From Effrenium voratum (lineage: Eukaryota; Sar; Dinophyceae; Suessiales; Symbiodiniaceae): a stretch of 64,000 nt of DNA. The translations under genes and the position numbers were made by a program. The stretch spans positions 529,399 to 593,398 of the forward strand of contig CAUJNA010002157.1 of assembly GCA_963377175.1 (NCBI GenBank), read 5' to 3'. Positions 1 through 11,045 of this stretch are shown here, piece by piece (position 1 is the stretch's first letter; every line of letters begins with the position of its first letter). A model generated the notes under the pieces. It was not told the DNA's origin and did not search any database. It saw only the letters and a program-made list of their open reading frames with translations.

Positions 1-2303
1 AAAAGTGCTTTCAGATTTCTGTGTGCTCGGAATAGTTCTTAAACCATGACCAAACAGGGTAGAATGAGCTAACCTGGCTTCACCCATGAGAACAAGCACG
101 GTGTGGGTTGTGGCAATGTCGTATTAGGCCTCCCCGGCAACGCCAAACAATCCAACCCTAAAACCAGCTTAGCCCTAAACCAACCCGAAACCGACTGCTG
201 CCTACATCTGCGGAGCTCAAGTCAAACCGACTGCAACTCTCTCGACATCCAGAGTCAAGAGCATCTTCACCACCTGCATTGCAGGTCAGTCGAATGTTTT
301 CCATGACTAGTCCTCTTGGATCAGCACAAACACCCCTCGGAGCAAACCGACCGGAAAGCATGTTCACAAAGCGGAACGCCAAGACAACAACTGCGAAGGC
401 ACTGTTGTCCTGAAACAGAGTTTCCGGGATGCACTCTCAGAGCAACATTCGAATGTGGCTGGGAACCCACGGTATTGTCGACGTTGCCATCTAAGTCTGA
501 CTTCTGAGATCACATGCGCTTTCTTGAAACCGGCCAGGTAAGCCGTGGCTTGGGAAACCGACAACGTCCATGCCGTTGCAACGGCTTGTCATTGCAGCCG
601 CGAGGGCCTTTGCAAAGGGAGGGATTTGAGACGTCTGAGGTCTTTGAGGTTCAAAATAAGTTGTTTTTTGGAGTTGTGCCTGACACCCCCGACGAATCAA
701 ATGCTCTGCTGTGATGCTATACATCATACCCTCCAGCTTCACACATGAAGGGGATTGGTTTTGAGCTTGTCGAACAACCCGCCCATGCCGCCCATTTCCC
801 CTAAGTAAACCAGAAACGGAGCTGCGCTGCCGAATTCACCTAAACCCATCTGAGCTGCCAGGCAATATCGCTGGCAATGCCCCAGACCCATTCCGTTACC
901 TAGCGACACGATGAGGTCCGGCCACGTTTGAGGGCTGTGGGAGAGGGCCAGGAAGCGACTAACAGCTGTGGGAGCGACCATCAGAATCTATTTCTCTATC
1001 TCTCACCAAGCCACACAGCAAAGGCTTGGACACACGGCTCGCCTCTTTCATCTCCGCTTCCCCATTCACCAGGCTCTACAAGCTACATAACCTATTATTT
1101 TTTATTTATTTTCATGGATTTACTATTACCTTTATCATGTCTTAGTCATATCTTATTCATATTGTAAATCCTAAGGTATAACCGTCTATAACCAAGAATT
1201 TCCTAGAGCAGGCTCGTAATCAAGGATTATCTCCAATTCACGGCCAGTCCTTAGGGAAAGGACGGTGTAACCTCATTCCTCATCTCTTCGTCATAGCGGT
1301 TCACCTTTCCTTTTCCTTTCGTACACCATCAATCTCAGAGATGAACCGCTATTACAGAAAGGTTCATTCTCTCTCTCTGTCTCTATCATTGCCACATCAT
1401 AAATCCCTTGACCGCTACCTCCGTCCGCTGTCCCAATCTAATTCACGAGGCATAGGATTGGAAAAGAGACGGCACAAAGAGAAGAAAGAGATGATTATTG
1501 GCTGGTCTCACATCAGGCTCTTCTTACCAGCCACCATCTCACACCTCTTCATCCCTTCCCACCTATCCACTTCCAAGCCTATCAATCATCAACAGTGGAT
1601 AGGGAAGGGAGGAAGTGTGTGTGTCATCTCTCTATTTCCTGTGTGTTTGCTGGAATGAAGATATGAATCCATCAAACACAGACAGGAGAGAGATGTGGAT
1701 GAATGCAGCGCTTGGACTGGTCTCTAAGCCGGAAGGTAACTCAAGACATCTTAACTCAGCCCCAGATGCAACCATTATATTGGTGAGGGCTGAGGAGAGA
1801 GGTCGTGGGTTCCTGAGTTATCTTCCTTCCGCTGCATCCAAGCATTCTATTTCCCACGGCCACATATTAACTCCTTCCTACGACCTCGCTCATCTCTGTC
1901 TCCTAGGGCGGAGATTCCCTTGCACAGAAGTGGGGGTACACCCCTTGATCCCAGCACCCCGCGTTTGCAAGTGTCAAGAATTCCGGTTTCTTGCAAGAGG
2001 AAAGCTGGCTAGGGGTCAGACATGACACCAGAAAATGGACCTGACAACTCATTGCATTGTGGATCGTGAGGTCAGTGTAATCTGCGGTTTACGGACTAGT
2101 CTATGAAGGGCATTGAAGTGCATGTAATGCAGCAGTGATACCCCACAGAAGTGGATGGCAAAACAGAAGCGTGGGTGTCTTCAAACCTCGCCGATACCTT
2201 GCACCCTACTCACCAGTGCCCCTACAGCCTGTCTGATTCCGGTACCCGCGAGCTTTAAAGTACCTGAATTACCATCGTGCCTCGTCCAACGTCTGATTTA
2301 CTT
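1..2303. other. No gene recognised
   Basis: Mixed-composition sequence with only chance-length open frames. A short CT-rich microsatellite lies near 1367-1390. No domain motif, GC3-biased exon with good splice borders, or terminal-inverted-repeat element was seen. Confidence 0.6.
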
Positions 2304-3135
2304 TCAACCAAAATGTTTAGGAAGATAATTTTCCTTAGTTTGGGCAAGCAGAATCCTTCTAGGGCAGTCCATGACTCCTGACAATTGAGTGGTAGAAGGC
2401 AGTTCTTGACTCCCTAGGAAAGTTGAACACATAAGAACATTCAAAACTGCTTTATCTTGGTCATGAACATGCATCTTTACATAGAAGCCCCTACATCGCT
2501 TATCTGCACTTAATCCATGTTCGCACTTGTCACGAGATCCTTCCAATTCACAAACGATCCACTCACATGAGCGATCAATCCAGCCGCCAACAAACATGCC
2601 CTCATGCCTACTTTTTGCTGTGAATACATGCACCGTACTCCCTGCCCCCAACTCTACCAATACTTCTAAACCAGCAAAGTGACCGCTGACCCCAACTCCA
2701 GTAATACTAGGGGACACGTTAGAACCAATACTAAGCCGATCAACCAATGTTTCAGCCAAATCGAAACCCTCACAAATCTAAAAAGGTTAGGTTGCTGTTG
2801 TTTGCATCCCTTTCTCGGATATTGCCATGTTGAAAGATTTGTTGGGCCAGGAAAGGGGGCACCGAATTTGGACGACGACAGTAGCGCAACCCACCCTAAG
2901 AATAAATCTTGTTCCGTTCCCAAGGCCAGTGAGAATATTCGGGGGGCAGAGTTGGCATGAGGGGCAAGCAATTCTATATCATGTGTGTGGCAACAATCCA
3001 AAGGGCTGCTATGCAAAACCAAAGCTGTATCTGACAGGTTCGCTCAACACAGCTCCTCGATTGAAACCCATAGATGTTAAGATGTTTCATGACTTTCTGG
3101 CAAGTTTGGTTCCCAAAGTTGTTCTCGGCCCATAG
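2304..3135. other. Overlapping open frames, coding status unclear
   Basis: A 151-codon frame on the minus strand (2304-2759) and frames of 93 and 102 codons on the plus strand overlap here. The translated residues look balanced, but third positions are A/T-rich, unlike the confident exons of this window. No family motif is recognised and no frame begins with a well-placed ATG. About eight frames of this length are expected by chance in 64 kb at this base composition, so this is not called a gene. Confidence 0.3.
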
Positions 3136-3282
3136 ATGTTGATGCAGAAACCTCTGGGGGCAACCCTTCGAATTTGTGGTTTGGTCCGGTGGTTTGGACC
3201 TTAAAGGGTAGCTTCCGACTTGGTTTCAGAAAGAGCCGGGCAGCTGGGGTTCAAATCCCCACTTCCCACCGATCCACCAGTT

Positions 3283-3330
3283 GGCTCACTTCCTGAGTGG
3301 AGTCCGAACTCTTTGTTTGCCAAGTTGAGG
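3283..3330 (+). repeat. Fragment of short TIR element family A
   Basis: Starts CTCACTTCCTG and carries an AGTCCGAACT...TTTGTTTGCCA segment that matches the left half of the family A copies at 7172, 13299 and 47054. The right half and the closing inverted repeat are missing. Confidence 0.45.
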
Positions 3331-3496
3331 GGTAGTGGAGACAAACGCCAGCACTTGCCCTTTGGCCTCGTTCATGGCACGGAGCTCCACCTTCTGCACC
3401 AGGTCTCGCTGCCTACCCAATAGCCGGATTCAAGAGAAATGGCTTGGCGGCTCCAACTGGAGAAGCCGAGGGGGACGGGTGGAGAACACTAATATG

Positions 3497-3552
3497 TAAA
3501 TAAATATATATATATATATATGTTATGCCTGCCTGCTGCGCCCCCCCCCCCC
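3497..3552. repeat. (TA)n and poly-C simple repeats
   Basis: An alternating TA tract is followed, after a short spacer, by a run of twelve C residues at about 3541-3552. Confidence 0.85.
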
Positions 3553-4059
3553 GAAACTCATGTCGCGCCTAAACTCGCCTCCAGCCCCTCTGAAGCAAGT
3601 CCCTGAGGCCAGGTCCTTCCGCGGCCCAAACTATGCCCAGCCTTGAGGCGTGACCGTGTTGTCGGCCCAACAAACCCACCCCCAAGTTGTCTCCTCAAAC
3701 CAGACTTCAGTCTGGCATACTCATCAGCTGATGTCCCAGCCTCCCTCATCTTGTTGGAAGCACGGCAGGATGCTTCGCGTGCAGGTTGTCGAGCACACCG
3801 GAAGGGGAGCTTATTAGCGACGCGCCCCATGAACGCGTTGCCAGGACAAAAGCCAGCCTTTTAGCGCGAAGCTCTGCTTGGAGAATAAGCAGGTCAAATC
3901 TGAGCCTCAAGTAGCATTGCGCAGGCCGTGTTGCTATTGCCCCAACAGCTGTCAAATCTGCCGCCGAGGCAAGCAACGACATATTGAGGGGAGCGTGAAA
4001 AGCAACTTGAGTGAATTCCTGTCACTGCACCGGTGACCTCCGACCGCCGTCTTTAGTGG
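3553..4059. other. No gene recognised
   Basis: A 90-codon minus frame (3558-3830) is present, but it has no clear codon bias and no recognisable domain. Confidence 0.4.
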
Positions 4060-4250
4060 CTGGCCCGGCGCCTCCAGCCCTGGCCCTGATGGCTCCAACT
4101 TGTGGCTCCGCGCCCGACCCTGGCCCCGAATATCTCTGGCCCTGATGGCTCCAACTTGTGGTGCCTCTTTTGTGTTGCTGATGACCCCAAGCTGTGGCTT
4201 CAAGACTGGTGGCTCCAACCCTGGTGGCTCCAACCCTGAACCCTCACCTC
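4060..4250 (+). repeat. Degenerate GGCTCCAAC minisatellite
   Basis: The phrase CCCTGATGGCTCCAACTTG occurs at about 4086 and again about 55 bp later. It is followed by GGTGGCTCCAACC repeated in tandem. Copies are imperfect, as expected of a decaying minisatellite. Confidence 0.7.
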
Positions 4251-5278
4251 CAACCGGCGGGTTGCTTTTTAGTGTACTCCCGAGAGGCCTCCGGCCCCAT
4301 CAGATCGAAGCTATATTGCTTGGGAAGGGCGACGCGCCGACTGTCGGGAGTCAGTTGGGCTTGGGAGTAGCGAAGCCGCCAGATCAGCTTCAGCAACCTT
4401 TAGTCATTTCGACGTTCTTCTTCAGAGCGCCGTCTCGAAGAGTCTCCCGGTGTGTTGCAGGATGCTGAAGCTTGCGTCGCTCTCGTGCGAGGACATTGGC
4501 TCGCTGTCCAATAATAGCCGAAGATGTGGAGCTTCACGCCGGCTCCAGATCGCCATCACCTTGCCCAGATGGAGGCAGTGTATCGACAGGTCAGTCACCG
4601 ATCACCCGGACAGCGTCTACATGAGCACGCCGCGTGTTCGATCTCAACGACGCAATATGTCGCATTTTTCCATACCCCGCTCGAAGTGTGAGCATCTATC
4701 TTCTCGTTTGCCTCGCAACTCCTCCCAGAATGTGGCAAACTGAATTCACGAAGAAGCCGAATGAGAATTCAAAATGAAATGCCATCTGTGAGCGGGTCTG
4801 CTTCTCTGCCTCCAGCTCTCCCCTTGCAAGAGCCATCAAAAGCCAAAAGGCTCAACAACGCGTGTAAACATCAAATATGACATCCACAGGTGAAGCGTCC
4901 CAGCCCTTTGTTCGTGGGCAGATAGGATTGCTGTTCAAGGTCATCGAAACCAGCTGAGGCTTGACGATCAAGCGTCACCTGACTATCACCCCGAATGAGC
5001 CAGAAACAACATTACTTGTCTGGAGTGTCTTCATTCCGATGTTAGGACGTCCCGTATCGTTTTGCAGCTTCGTGTTTCTTTTCAGGTGTTGGGGTATCGT
5101 TTTTTGGGACTTCTCGTATCGTTTTAGAACAAAACAAGCGCAAAAAACAAAACGTGCATGAAACACTCCTACATTACATAAAGTAAATGACTATCATTTT
5201 GAGGCTAACTCATATGCACTAGAGTAAACCCGTTATCTCCACTAACGGAGAAACACAAACAAAAACACATGCGGCGCG
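4251..5278. other. No gene recognised
   Basis: Around 4440-4740 all three plus frames are open for 40-100 codons, so none can be preferred. No splice pair or domain supports any of them. Confidence 0.4.
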
Positions 5279-5436
5279 ACTCACAACTCGCAGTTCTCGA
5301 CTCCCCACTCTCGACTCACAATTATCTCGACTCTCGATTTTTGCCTTTCACCCCTCCACTCTAGTCTTTCGACTCTTTAATTTCGCGACTGTCACCTCTC
5401 GGCTCGCGATTTTCGCCTCTCGCCTCTCGACTTTGG
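5279..5436 (+). repeat. Degenerate CTCGACT/CTCGCCT repeat
   Basis: About 20 irregular copies of a 7-10 bp motif such as CTCGACT, CTCTCGACT and CTCGCCT fill this pyrimidine-rich stretch. Confidence 0.65.
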
Positions 5437-6137
5437 GTTAGCGGGTTTGGGTTTTGATGGTCGCATGTTTGTCTGTGAACTGGGAGTGCCACCATCGCAA
5501 AGGAATATCTGAGTCAAACTGATACACAGGTGAGTGCCCCAAAGAGAAGACGCCTTGATCAATACAACATCTGTCACTGCCTGGAAGAAAGCAAAAAATA
5601 AAGCACTCACCGCCCATCCGCGCCTGATCGTGTCGTAAACAGCCTGGCGCTTAAGCCGGCGTGTGCCAGTCCCACAGAGCAAGCAGGAAAGACCATGCGA
5701 AGATTGCCAGACGATTGCAAGACTCTGGGAAGACTGCCGAAAAGCTATCCGTAGCTTGCGGGACTGCGAGCAGAATTCAAGAATGCCACGGGACTACGGC
5801 TGACTATTGATGTGTAGCAAGACTTAGGTCTACTTCGCAGTACGCGGTCGGTCAAAGGCTTCATGCCAAGGTGATAATCACTGGCCCGTTTATCGATTTT
5901 CCAGTTCGGCAGGTCAACCAATTTCCTGGGCCATCGAAGGCTTGGCTGGGCCGTGCACCTACCTGTCATCGGTTGAGTTTCCACTTCATCAGGGAAGGAG
6001 CACCTGTGTTTCTTCCCGCAAAGCAACATGGGGCAATTTCACCCAGAACTCATCCTATAAACAACAAACTCCTCCCAATACGAACCCCATCCAAGTTGAG
6101 GAATCTCCCTGTTCCATAACTCCATGGTAGCAATTTT

Positions 6138-6212
6138 GGAAGCTGGCATGCAACAACAAATCTTTCGGGAAGCTGGCATGCAACGACAAATCTTTCGGGC
6201 AGCTGACACCGG
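6138..6212 (+). repeat. 30-bp tandem repeat, 2.5 copies
   Basis: The unit begins GGAAGCTGGCATGCAAC and ends AAATCTTTCG. It occurs at 6138-6167 and 6168-6197 with one mismatch and then starts a third, decayed copy. The unit length is a multiple of three. Confidence 0.85.
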
Positions 6213-6306
6213 ACAACAAGAGGTTCACCAGCCAGGACCAGTACCCATCATGTATTACTTGAACTACTCCAATACTTTGCTTGGGCACGCGTCAAAATAT
6301 GAAAAC

Positions 6307-6372
6307 GCGCCCTTTTCCAATCGGGTGCTCGATGTCCAGCAAGCAAAGCGTCTGGGACACCACCATGTCAAG
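6307..6372 (-). CDS. Candidate internal exon, unknown protein
   Basis: A 22-codon phase 0-0 segment bounded by an AG acceptor (..GAACCCAG) and a GTTTTC donor. The reading LDMVVSQTLCLLDIEHPIG has about 70% G/C third positions. It lies downstream, on the same strand, of the exon at 6528-6613, but the phases do not join directly, so another exon would be needed. The product is not recognised. Confidence 0.25.
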
Positions 6373-6527
6373 CTGGGTTCCCGTTCAGCGAACATCAAGC
6401 TGAACCAAAAAAAATCGTGGAGGTTTGGTTGTAACACATGGGTGTTTCTCAAATCTCGGTTCACTCAACCGGTTGGTACTATGACAACCAAAAGTTAAGC
6501 GCCACCGTTGAACGGGTTTCGCAAGAC

Positions 6528-6613
6528 CCGCGGAAGCGGCCCGCCTGATCCTGGGCCAGCAGGTGCTCAAACATGGCGATCCGCATCTCCTGGTTCTGCT
6601 TGTTACGCATCTC
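6528..6613 (-). CDS. Candidate exon, possibly PDCD5-like
   Basis: Reads EMRNKQNQEMRIAMFEHLL followed by AQDQAGRFR, with about 85% G/C third codon positions, which is strong for this window. It is flanked by a pyrimidine-rich acceptor (TTTTTGCCTTCGGAG) and a GTCTTG donor. The pattern of EMR, a hydrophobic pair, LL, then A-x-R-F/L resembles the conserved core helix of PDCD5/TFAR19 proteins (EMR..ML.Q.L...AR.RL). The diagnostic LVKPEKA segment that should follow was not found. Coding status is fairly likely; the family call is tentative. Confidence 0.4.
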
Positions 6614-7149
6614 CTCCGAAGGCAAAAATCCGTAAGGCTGCGCAGGTCATTCGATGCGTGGCACTGAGTCATACTCAAAACCTGGTACTAGGGTCAACCC
6701 AAACACATGTAAAGAATTAAAAGCGGCCACACAACTATTTATGGTTGGGACTATACTAGCCTTCATCTACCCTTTGATTGTGTCTCCTGAGTTGACGGGG
6801 TGAGGTGTAGCGATCTGAGTGGACTTGGTTTCAGGATGTGTCTTGCGGTCCCAGGCACGCTGGCCTGGATGAAGTTTGGAAAGCGCGCACTGACATTGGA
6901 AACTCTGAAGGAGCTTTCAAAAAGGAAAAGAAGCAGCATGTGGGAAGCCGGTGATGTCAGCACATGTCTCAAAGAAACAAAACAAACACACATGACTGCA
7001 CTTTATGGGCCTGCGAAGTCTCCCCTAGGGCTGCCCACTCGGAGTTGCTTGCTCTAATTAAGGGAAACCAGGAGGAAACCAACCAGTCCAGCTGACCCCG
7101 CTTGGGAAAGACCTGTATAATATGGGCATTGACTCTTTTTTTCCCGGCC

Positions 7150-7435
7150 ATGGATCCTCATAGTTGGTAGGCTCACTTCCCAAGTTGCCTGGCCCAAAAA
7201 AGTCCGGGAACTTTTTATTTACCACTAAAATGGTCTTTCCAAGAAGTTTAAAGTCCACCAACTCAGGAAGTGAGTAGGGGCCATGTTTGAGAAGCGAGAG
7301 GAACCGTCAGAAACCACGGCCTTCTTGACGCCGTCCCCCAGCACCTCGCGTGACAAAAGCAGCAGGCAGCAGGGCCCCCCCCGGCTGGTGGCATCGGACA
7401 GGCTCAGACCCTGCAAACCCCGGCCGGGATCCAGA
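7150..7435 (+). CDS. Candidate first two exons of a plus-strand gene, split by an introner-like element
   Basis: An ATG in the context CGGCCATGG opens a 13-nt exon (7150-7162, MDPH plus one base). It is followed by a GT...GAG interval (7163-7274) that is a family A inverted-repeat element. The downstream exon 7275-7435 stays in frame and reads GAMFEKREEPSETTAFLT and then a Ser/Thr/Pro/Arg-rich stretch, ending at a GTTGAA donor. About 65% of third positions are G/C. The minus strand of the second exon is also open and similarly biased, so the strand is not certain. The product is unknown. Confidence 0.3.
7163..7274 (+). mobile_element. Family A short TIR element (introner-like), copy 1
   Basis: Inverted ends CTCACTTCC (7172-7180) and GGAAGTGAG (7266-7274) enclose the shared core CCACTAAAATGGTCTTTCC. 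Taken with upstream GTTGGTAGG, the interval runs GT...AG. Related copies lie at 13299-13399 and 47054-47154. Confidence 0.75.
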
Positions 7436-9768
7436 GTTGAAAATCGCTTCGTGCAATGCATGTCGCACACATACACATGGGTGCCCATGATGGTTGTCCA
7501 TGTTTGAAGCAAGGTGTAGTCAAGATGAATCCTTTATTGCTGCTTCCCAATACGTATTCCTGGCAACCTCATGCCTCATGTGCAGGGAATGACCCGACAA
7601 CTTGTACTTGTTTGGAAGGGAAAGCAAGGGAAGCCGAATACACGCATGCTCATGTCCACAGGAAATCCCCCCAATACGACATGAAAACGGGTTTCCTTGT
7701 TTACCCCCAACCTTTTCACTGCAGACTTCCGGTGGCTTGCCTTAGCACATAGCCGTACGCGTAAAACGAATGTGGAACACATGCAAAAACTTCTGATCGA
7801 TTCGCGTGTTTTCGTCCCGTCGACAAGGGGAATCCCAACCAATCACAGGTGCTAATCTCGCTTCACTTCAAACCCACCGACTAGCGTGTTCAACGCACGG
7901 TGCAAGGTGTGACATGTCATGCAATTGGGGATTATTTGGCATGTTTAATTTGAATTCAGTAACACAGCAAGAAGCCGGTTGCACACACCCAACACCCGGA
8001 GCATCCGATCCGATGATTGGCTTCCATTAGGCTTGCCCGCCAGTCAGACCCCGCGTTTTGGTTACATAATTCAACTTGCTGCTTCTATGAAACATGGGAA
8101 TGCCCCTTTCCATGTCCGGCATCCGTTTTGGATTCTCCTCATTAAGAATCATAGGCATGGGAATGAATGTGGATTTGTCTCTAGACAGGGTATCCCCAGA
8201 AATCAGTTGGTCTCCAATCGGTTTCCAATTCAACAAACGTCCCGCTCACATAGGGTATCCTCGAAAATCAAAAGGACCTTCAGCCGGGGTGGGCTTCTTC
8301 TAACCCCAGGTAAGCTCGGTGTAATTTGCCCAGACCTCATGCTAAGATGGTTTCGAATTGGCACAAAGAAATATATATATATATATATATGTCTAGGCCG
8401 TATAACCCCATGCAGCCCAGCAAATCCATCTGCTAAAATGGCAAGACTCGGTTTTGGACGCTCGCAGCCGGACTCGACGGGTGGTTCACTCGACTCGGTT
8501 TTGGACGCCGGGCGCGTGCCAAGCTTTGAAGCACCGCCGCCAACATCAGGCCCAGGATCACGGAGCGCCTCGGAGTGGCCCACGAGAATTAAGCCACAGG
8601 GAACATCAGGCCCAAGGGTTGCGTTCATGTAAAACCCAAGCGGAAACCCAAGGGGAACCCAAGGGGAATAAAACCGGGGAGACAAACAGGAGAACCAAAC
8701 AAGGGAAGTAAAGGGAAACAACAAGGAACCACAAACCAGCCATTTGGGGGAGTTCCCCATTTAGATGTGGTTTTGCCTTTTTTGTTTGTTTTTTAAAGGC
8801 AGGTATCGCAGTGACAAATGGGTGTACATCTTTTTTAGGGGAGCTCCAAAATGGCGGGTTTCCTGTTGGTTCGCTGTTAAAACCACAAAAAAGGTGTCCC
8901 CTCAAAAAACAACACCCCCAAATGTGGCACACCCAAATATAACCCGCCAAGGGCTTCCACGCTACCCGCAAGGTACGGATCTTTCGATCAACGCGTTGCT
9001 GTTCAAACGGTCTCCTTCTGGAGCTATTTTGCCCCTGCAAACGAGCCATTCCAAACTTTAGCACAGAGCCTCAGTTTCCCGACCATTGCGTGGCCATAGA
9101 AACATGAGTTTCCACTTTGCTGCGGGTCTTGAGTTTTTCTGGAATCGAGGGATGGTACCCCTTGGAGATCGCGCTCCGCTTCACACGCCCACAAATTAAA
9201 GTTGGTATATCTGATTGGGACCCGCGAAGCATCACAATGGAGGCACCCTCATGCGATGGTTTTTGTCACCCGGCTACCCAGTCGTTCCCTTTGGAGGACC
9301 ACTCAGGTTGCTTCACTCCTTGGTTCAACTCCCCGGTGGCTTGGCAACACCTCTTTTCAAAACAAACAACAACCACATCCTAAAAAGAGAAACTGCTGAT
9401 TCAAGGCCATTGGACTGTCCAGGGTTTCTTGGACATATCAGGGCGGTGACAAGGTCTCAGAGCGCCCGGCAAGCGGCGCAAACAAAAACACATCCACCAC
9501 AAAAATATCTATGTACTGATCCCCATGAAAAATGTGCTCGCTCCCCGTTCCCCCACAAGGGTCACGACACCAATTTTCTTTGCCTGGCTTCCCCCCCTTG
9601 CCTCGTTGACGCCAAGCAGTCAGCATGTGTCCGCTGGATGAGTATGTCGCCCCATGAAACATCAAACGGCAGCGTCAAAAAGGGCGTCCCAGCTTTGTCA
9701 CCATACCCAAACTGCCCCCGGAACCCTGCCGAATGCCAGCCTCTCCCCCCAGCCCCCCAAATCTGTAG
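7436..9768. other. No confident gene; (AT)n near 8370
   Basis: Contains an (AT)n tract at about 8371-8390, a 15-bp duplication (CTCGGTTTTGGACGC at about 8447 and 8492) and a run of AACCCAAGGGGA motifs around 8640-8670. A minus-strand stretch at about 8440-8600 is moderately GC3-biased but has no recognisable domain. Confidence 0.45.
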
Positions 9769-9887
9769 CTGAGCTTCGCCAAAGGGAGGCGGCCACTACA
9801 GCCAAAGGTCCAGGAGCACAGGAAGTACAGGAAGTGCGACTCTCGCTCCACCTGGAAGCTGTCCAGAGGTATGGTGGGCTGTCTCAG
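9769..9887 (+). CDS. Candidate internal exon, unknown protein
   Basis: Bounded by a good acceptor (CCCCCCAAATCTGTAG) and a textbook donor (CAG|GTGGGG). Length is 119 nt, phase 1 to phase 0. The reading contains AELRQREAATTAKGPGAQEV and then LSLHLEAVQRYGGLSQ, an Ala/Gln/Glu-rich helical composition. It is not recognised as a known domain. It lies on the same strand as the exon candidates at 7.2, 10.7 and 12.6 kb, which may belong to one gene. Confidence 0.45.
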
Positions 9888-10735
9888 GTGGGGAACTCCC
9901 CGAAGTTTTCACTTTGATTTCCGCATCAACGACCCTTCTTTGCGGGTGGCTAAACAAAACCATTTCAGGGCTTGGTCTTGCTGTCAGGGCAGCCCTGCAC
10001 TTCATCCAATCACTTCAAATCCGTGTTTGAAGGAGCCCGTCATGTGACTGTTCACGCCGCTCAAATTCTTCTATTGTGACAATAAGATAAGCCAGCATTT
10101 GTCCCGCCTATGCCATGCTGCATGCCAACAAGCCACGATTTAAGGGACCCTCCAAACTCGCAGCTGCCTGCCAGCAGGGGGGGGGGACGGGGTGCAGAAA
10201 TGCCCTTTATCCTTGGGTGTCCCCAGCTCGGCCTGCAATTGATAACTTGTTGATGTTTGATGAGAAGATCAGCTTCATGCTACCATACCACCAAAGCAAA
10301 TACATATTAATACAAAGCAGCATATTGGTGCTTGGGCAGCTACTTTACCCACCGCATAAACACAATGTGCGGTGCGTGTCAAAAAGATCGCTGGGACCAA
10401 AAGTAAACATGCTCATCAAACATGGTCTTCTTGAATAGGTTGGCTCTACCAAAACAGTGGTGCCAATTATGACCATGTGTATCTTCCCGCATGACACGCA
10501 GCACGCTTTCACTTTAATTGCGGAGGTCAGAAAATCAAACTTCACAATCCTTCACTAAGAAGCAGAATGCCGGCTGCCATGTCAAACCTCGCAAACAGCT
10601 CTGCAGGTAAGCAAAGGAAGGCTTGTGAGGCTACTCGTGTCAACAATCAAGGGAGCCAAATCATCACGCATATGCCTATAGACATTATTAAATTTGCCGT
10701 TGGAGTGCCCCGCACCCCTGTTCTAATTGTTTGAG

Positions 10736-11045
10736 GCCCCTATGTTACTCGCTTTCCGACGAGGCATCGGCTCACGCCCAGCGCCTCGTGCTGATCGCCG
10801 TTGACAAGGTTGAAGACCGCGCCGGTCAGGACCTTTGGCTCAGTAGTGGCGTGCTGGAAAAATGGGCAGTGCTAGTCATTATCTTGCTGGTGTTCTCAAT
10901 AGATGCAGGGAATGAGAAATGGAATGACCCCGAAATGAACCATCCAACTGGTGGCTTCCTTTATTCGGAAATCCCCCTTCGGTTCATTCCCACATTCCCT
11001 ATTTATCGCACCAGCAAGTTCTCTGTGACTCGCGAGCTTTGGCTC
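10736..11045 (+). CDS. Candidate exon pair split by a family D element
   Basis: Exon 10736-10868 begins after the acceptor TTCTAATTGTTTGAG and reads SLSDEASAHAQRLVLIAVDK with about two thirds G/C third positions. At GCA|GTGCTAG a 150-bp GT...AG interval begins (10869-11018), and its bulk is an inverted-repeat element. A 27-nt exon follows in frame (FSVTRELWL) to a GTATGT donor. The phases agree (0-0). The frame is also open through the element itself, so retention cannot be excluded. The product is not recognised. Confidence 0.35.
10883..11018 (+). mobile_element. Family D short TIR element, copy 1
   Basis: Perfect 10-bp ends CTTGCTGGTG (10883-10892) and CACCAGCAAG (11009-11018). The inner block GGGAATGAGAAATGGAAT is partly mirrored by GGTTCATTCC near the right end. 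The core CCATCCAACTGGTGG is shared with copies at 24.2 and 27.5 kb. Confidence 0.75.

Noticed and set aside
2304..2759. 151-codon minus frame as a gene
   Set aside because: Length is within chance expectation, third positions are A/T-rich unlike the confident exons, and no ATG start, splice or family motif was found.
3245..3275. Possible second tRNA (GGGGTTCAAATCCCC T-arm-like hairpin)
   Set aside because: A box B-like sequence and 4-5 bp stem are present, but no matching acceptor, D or anticodon arm could be drawn upstream.
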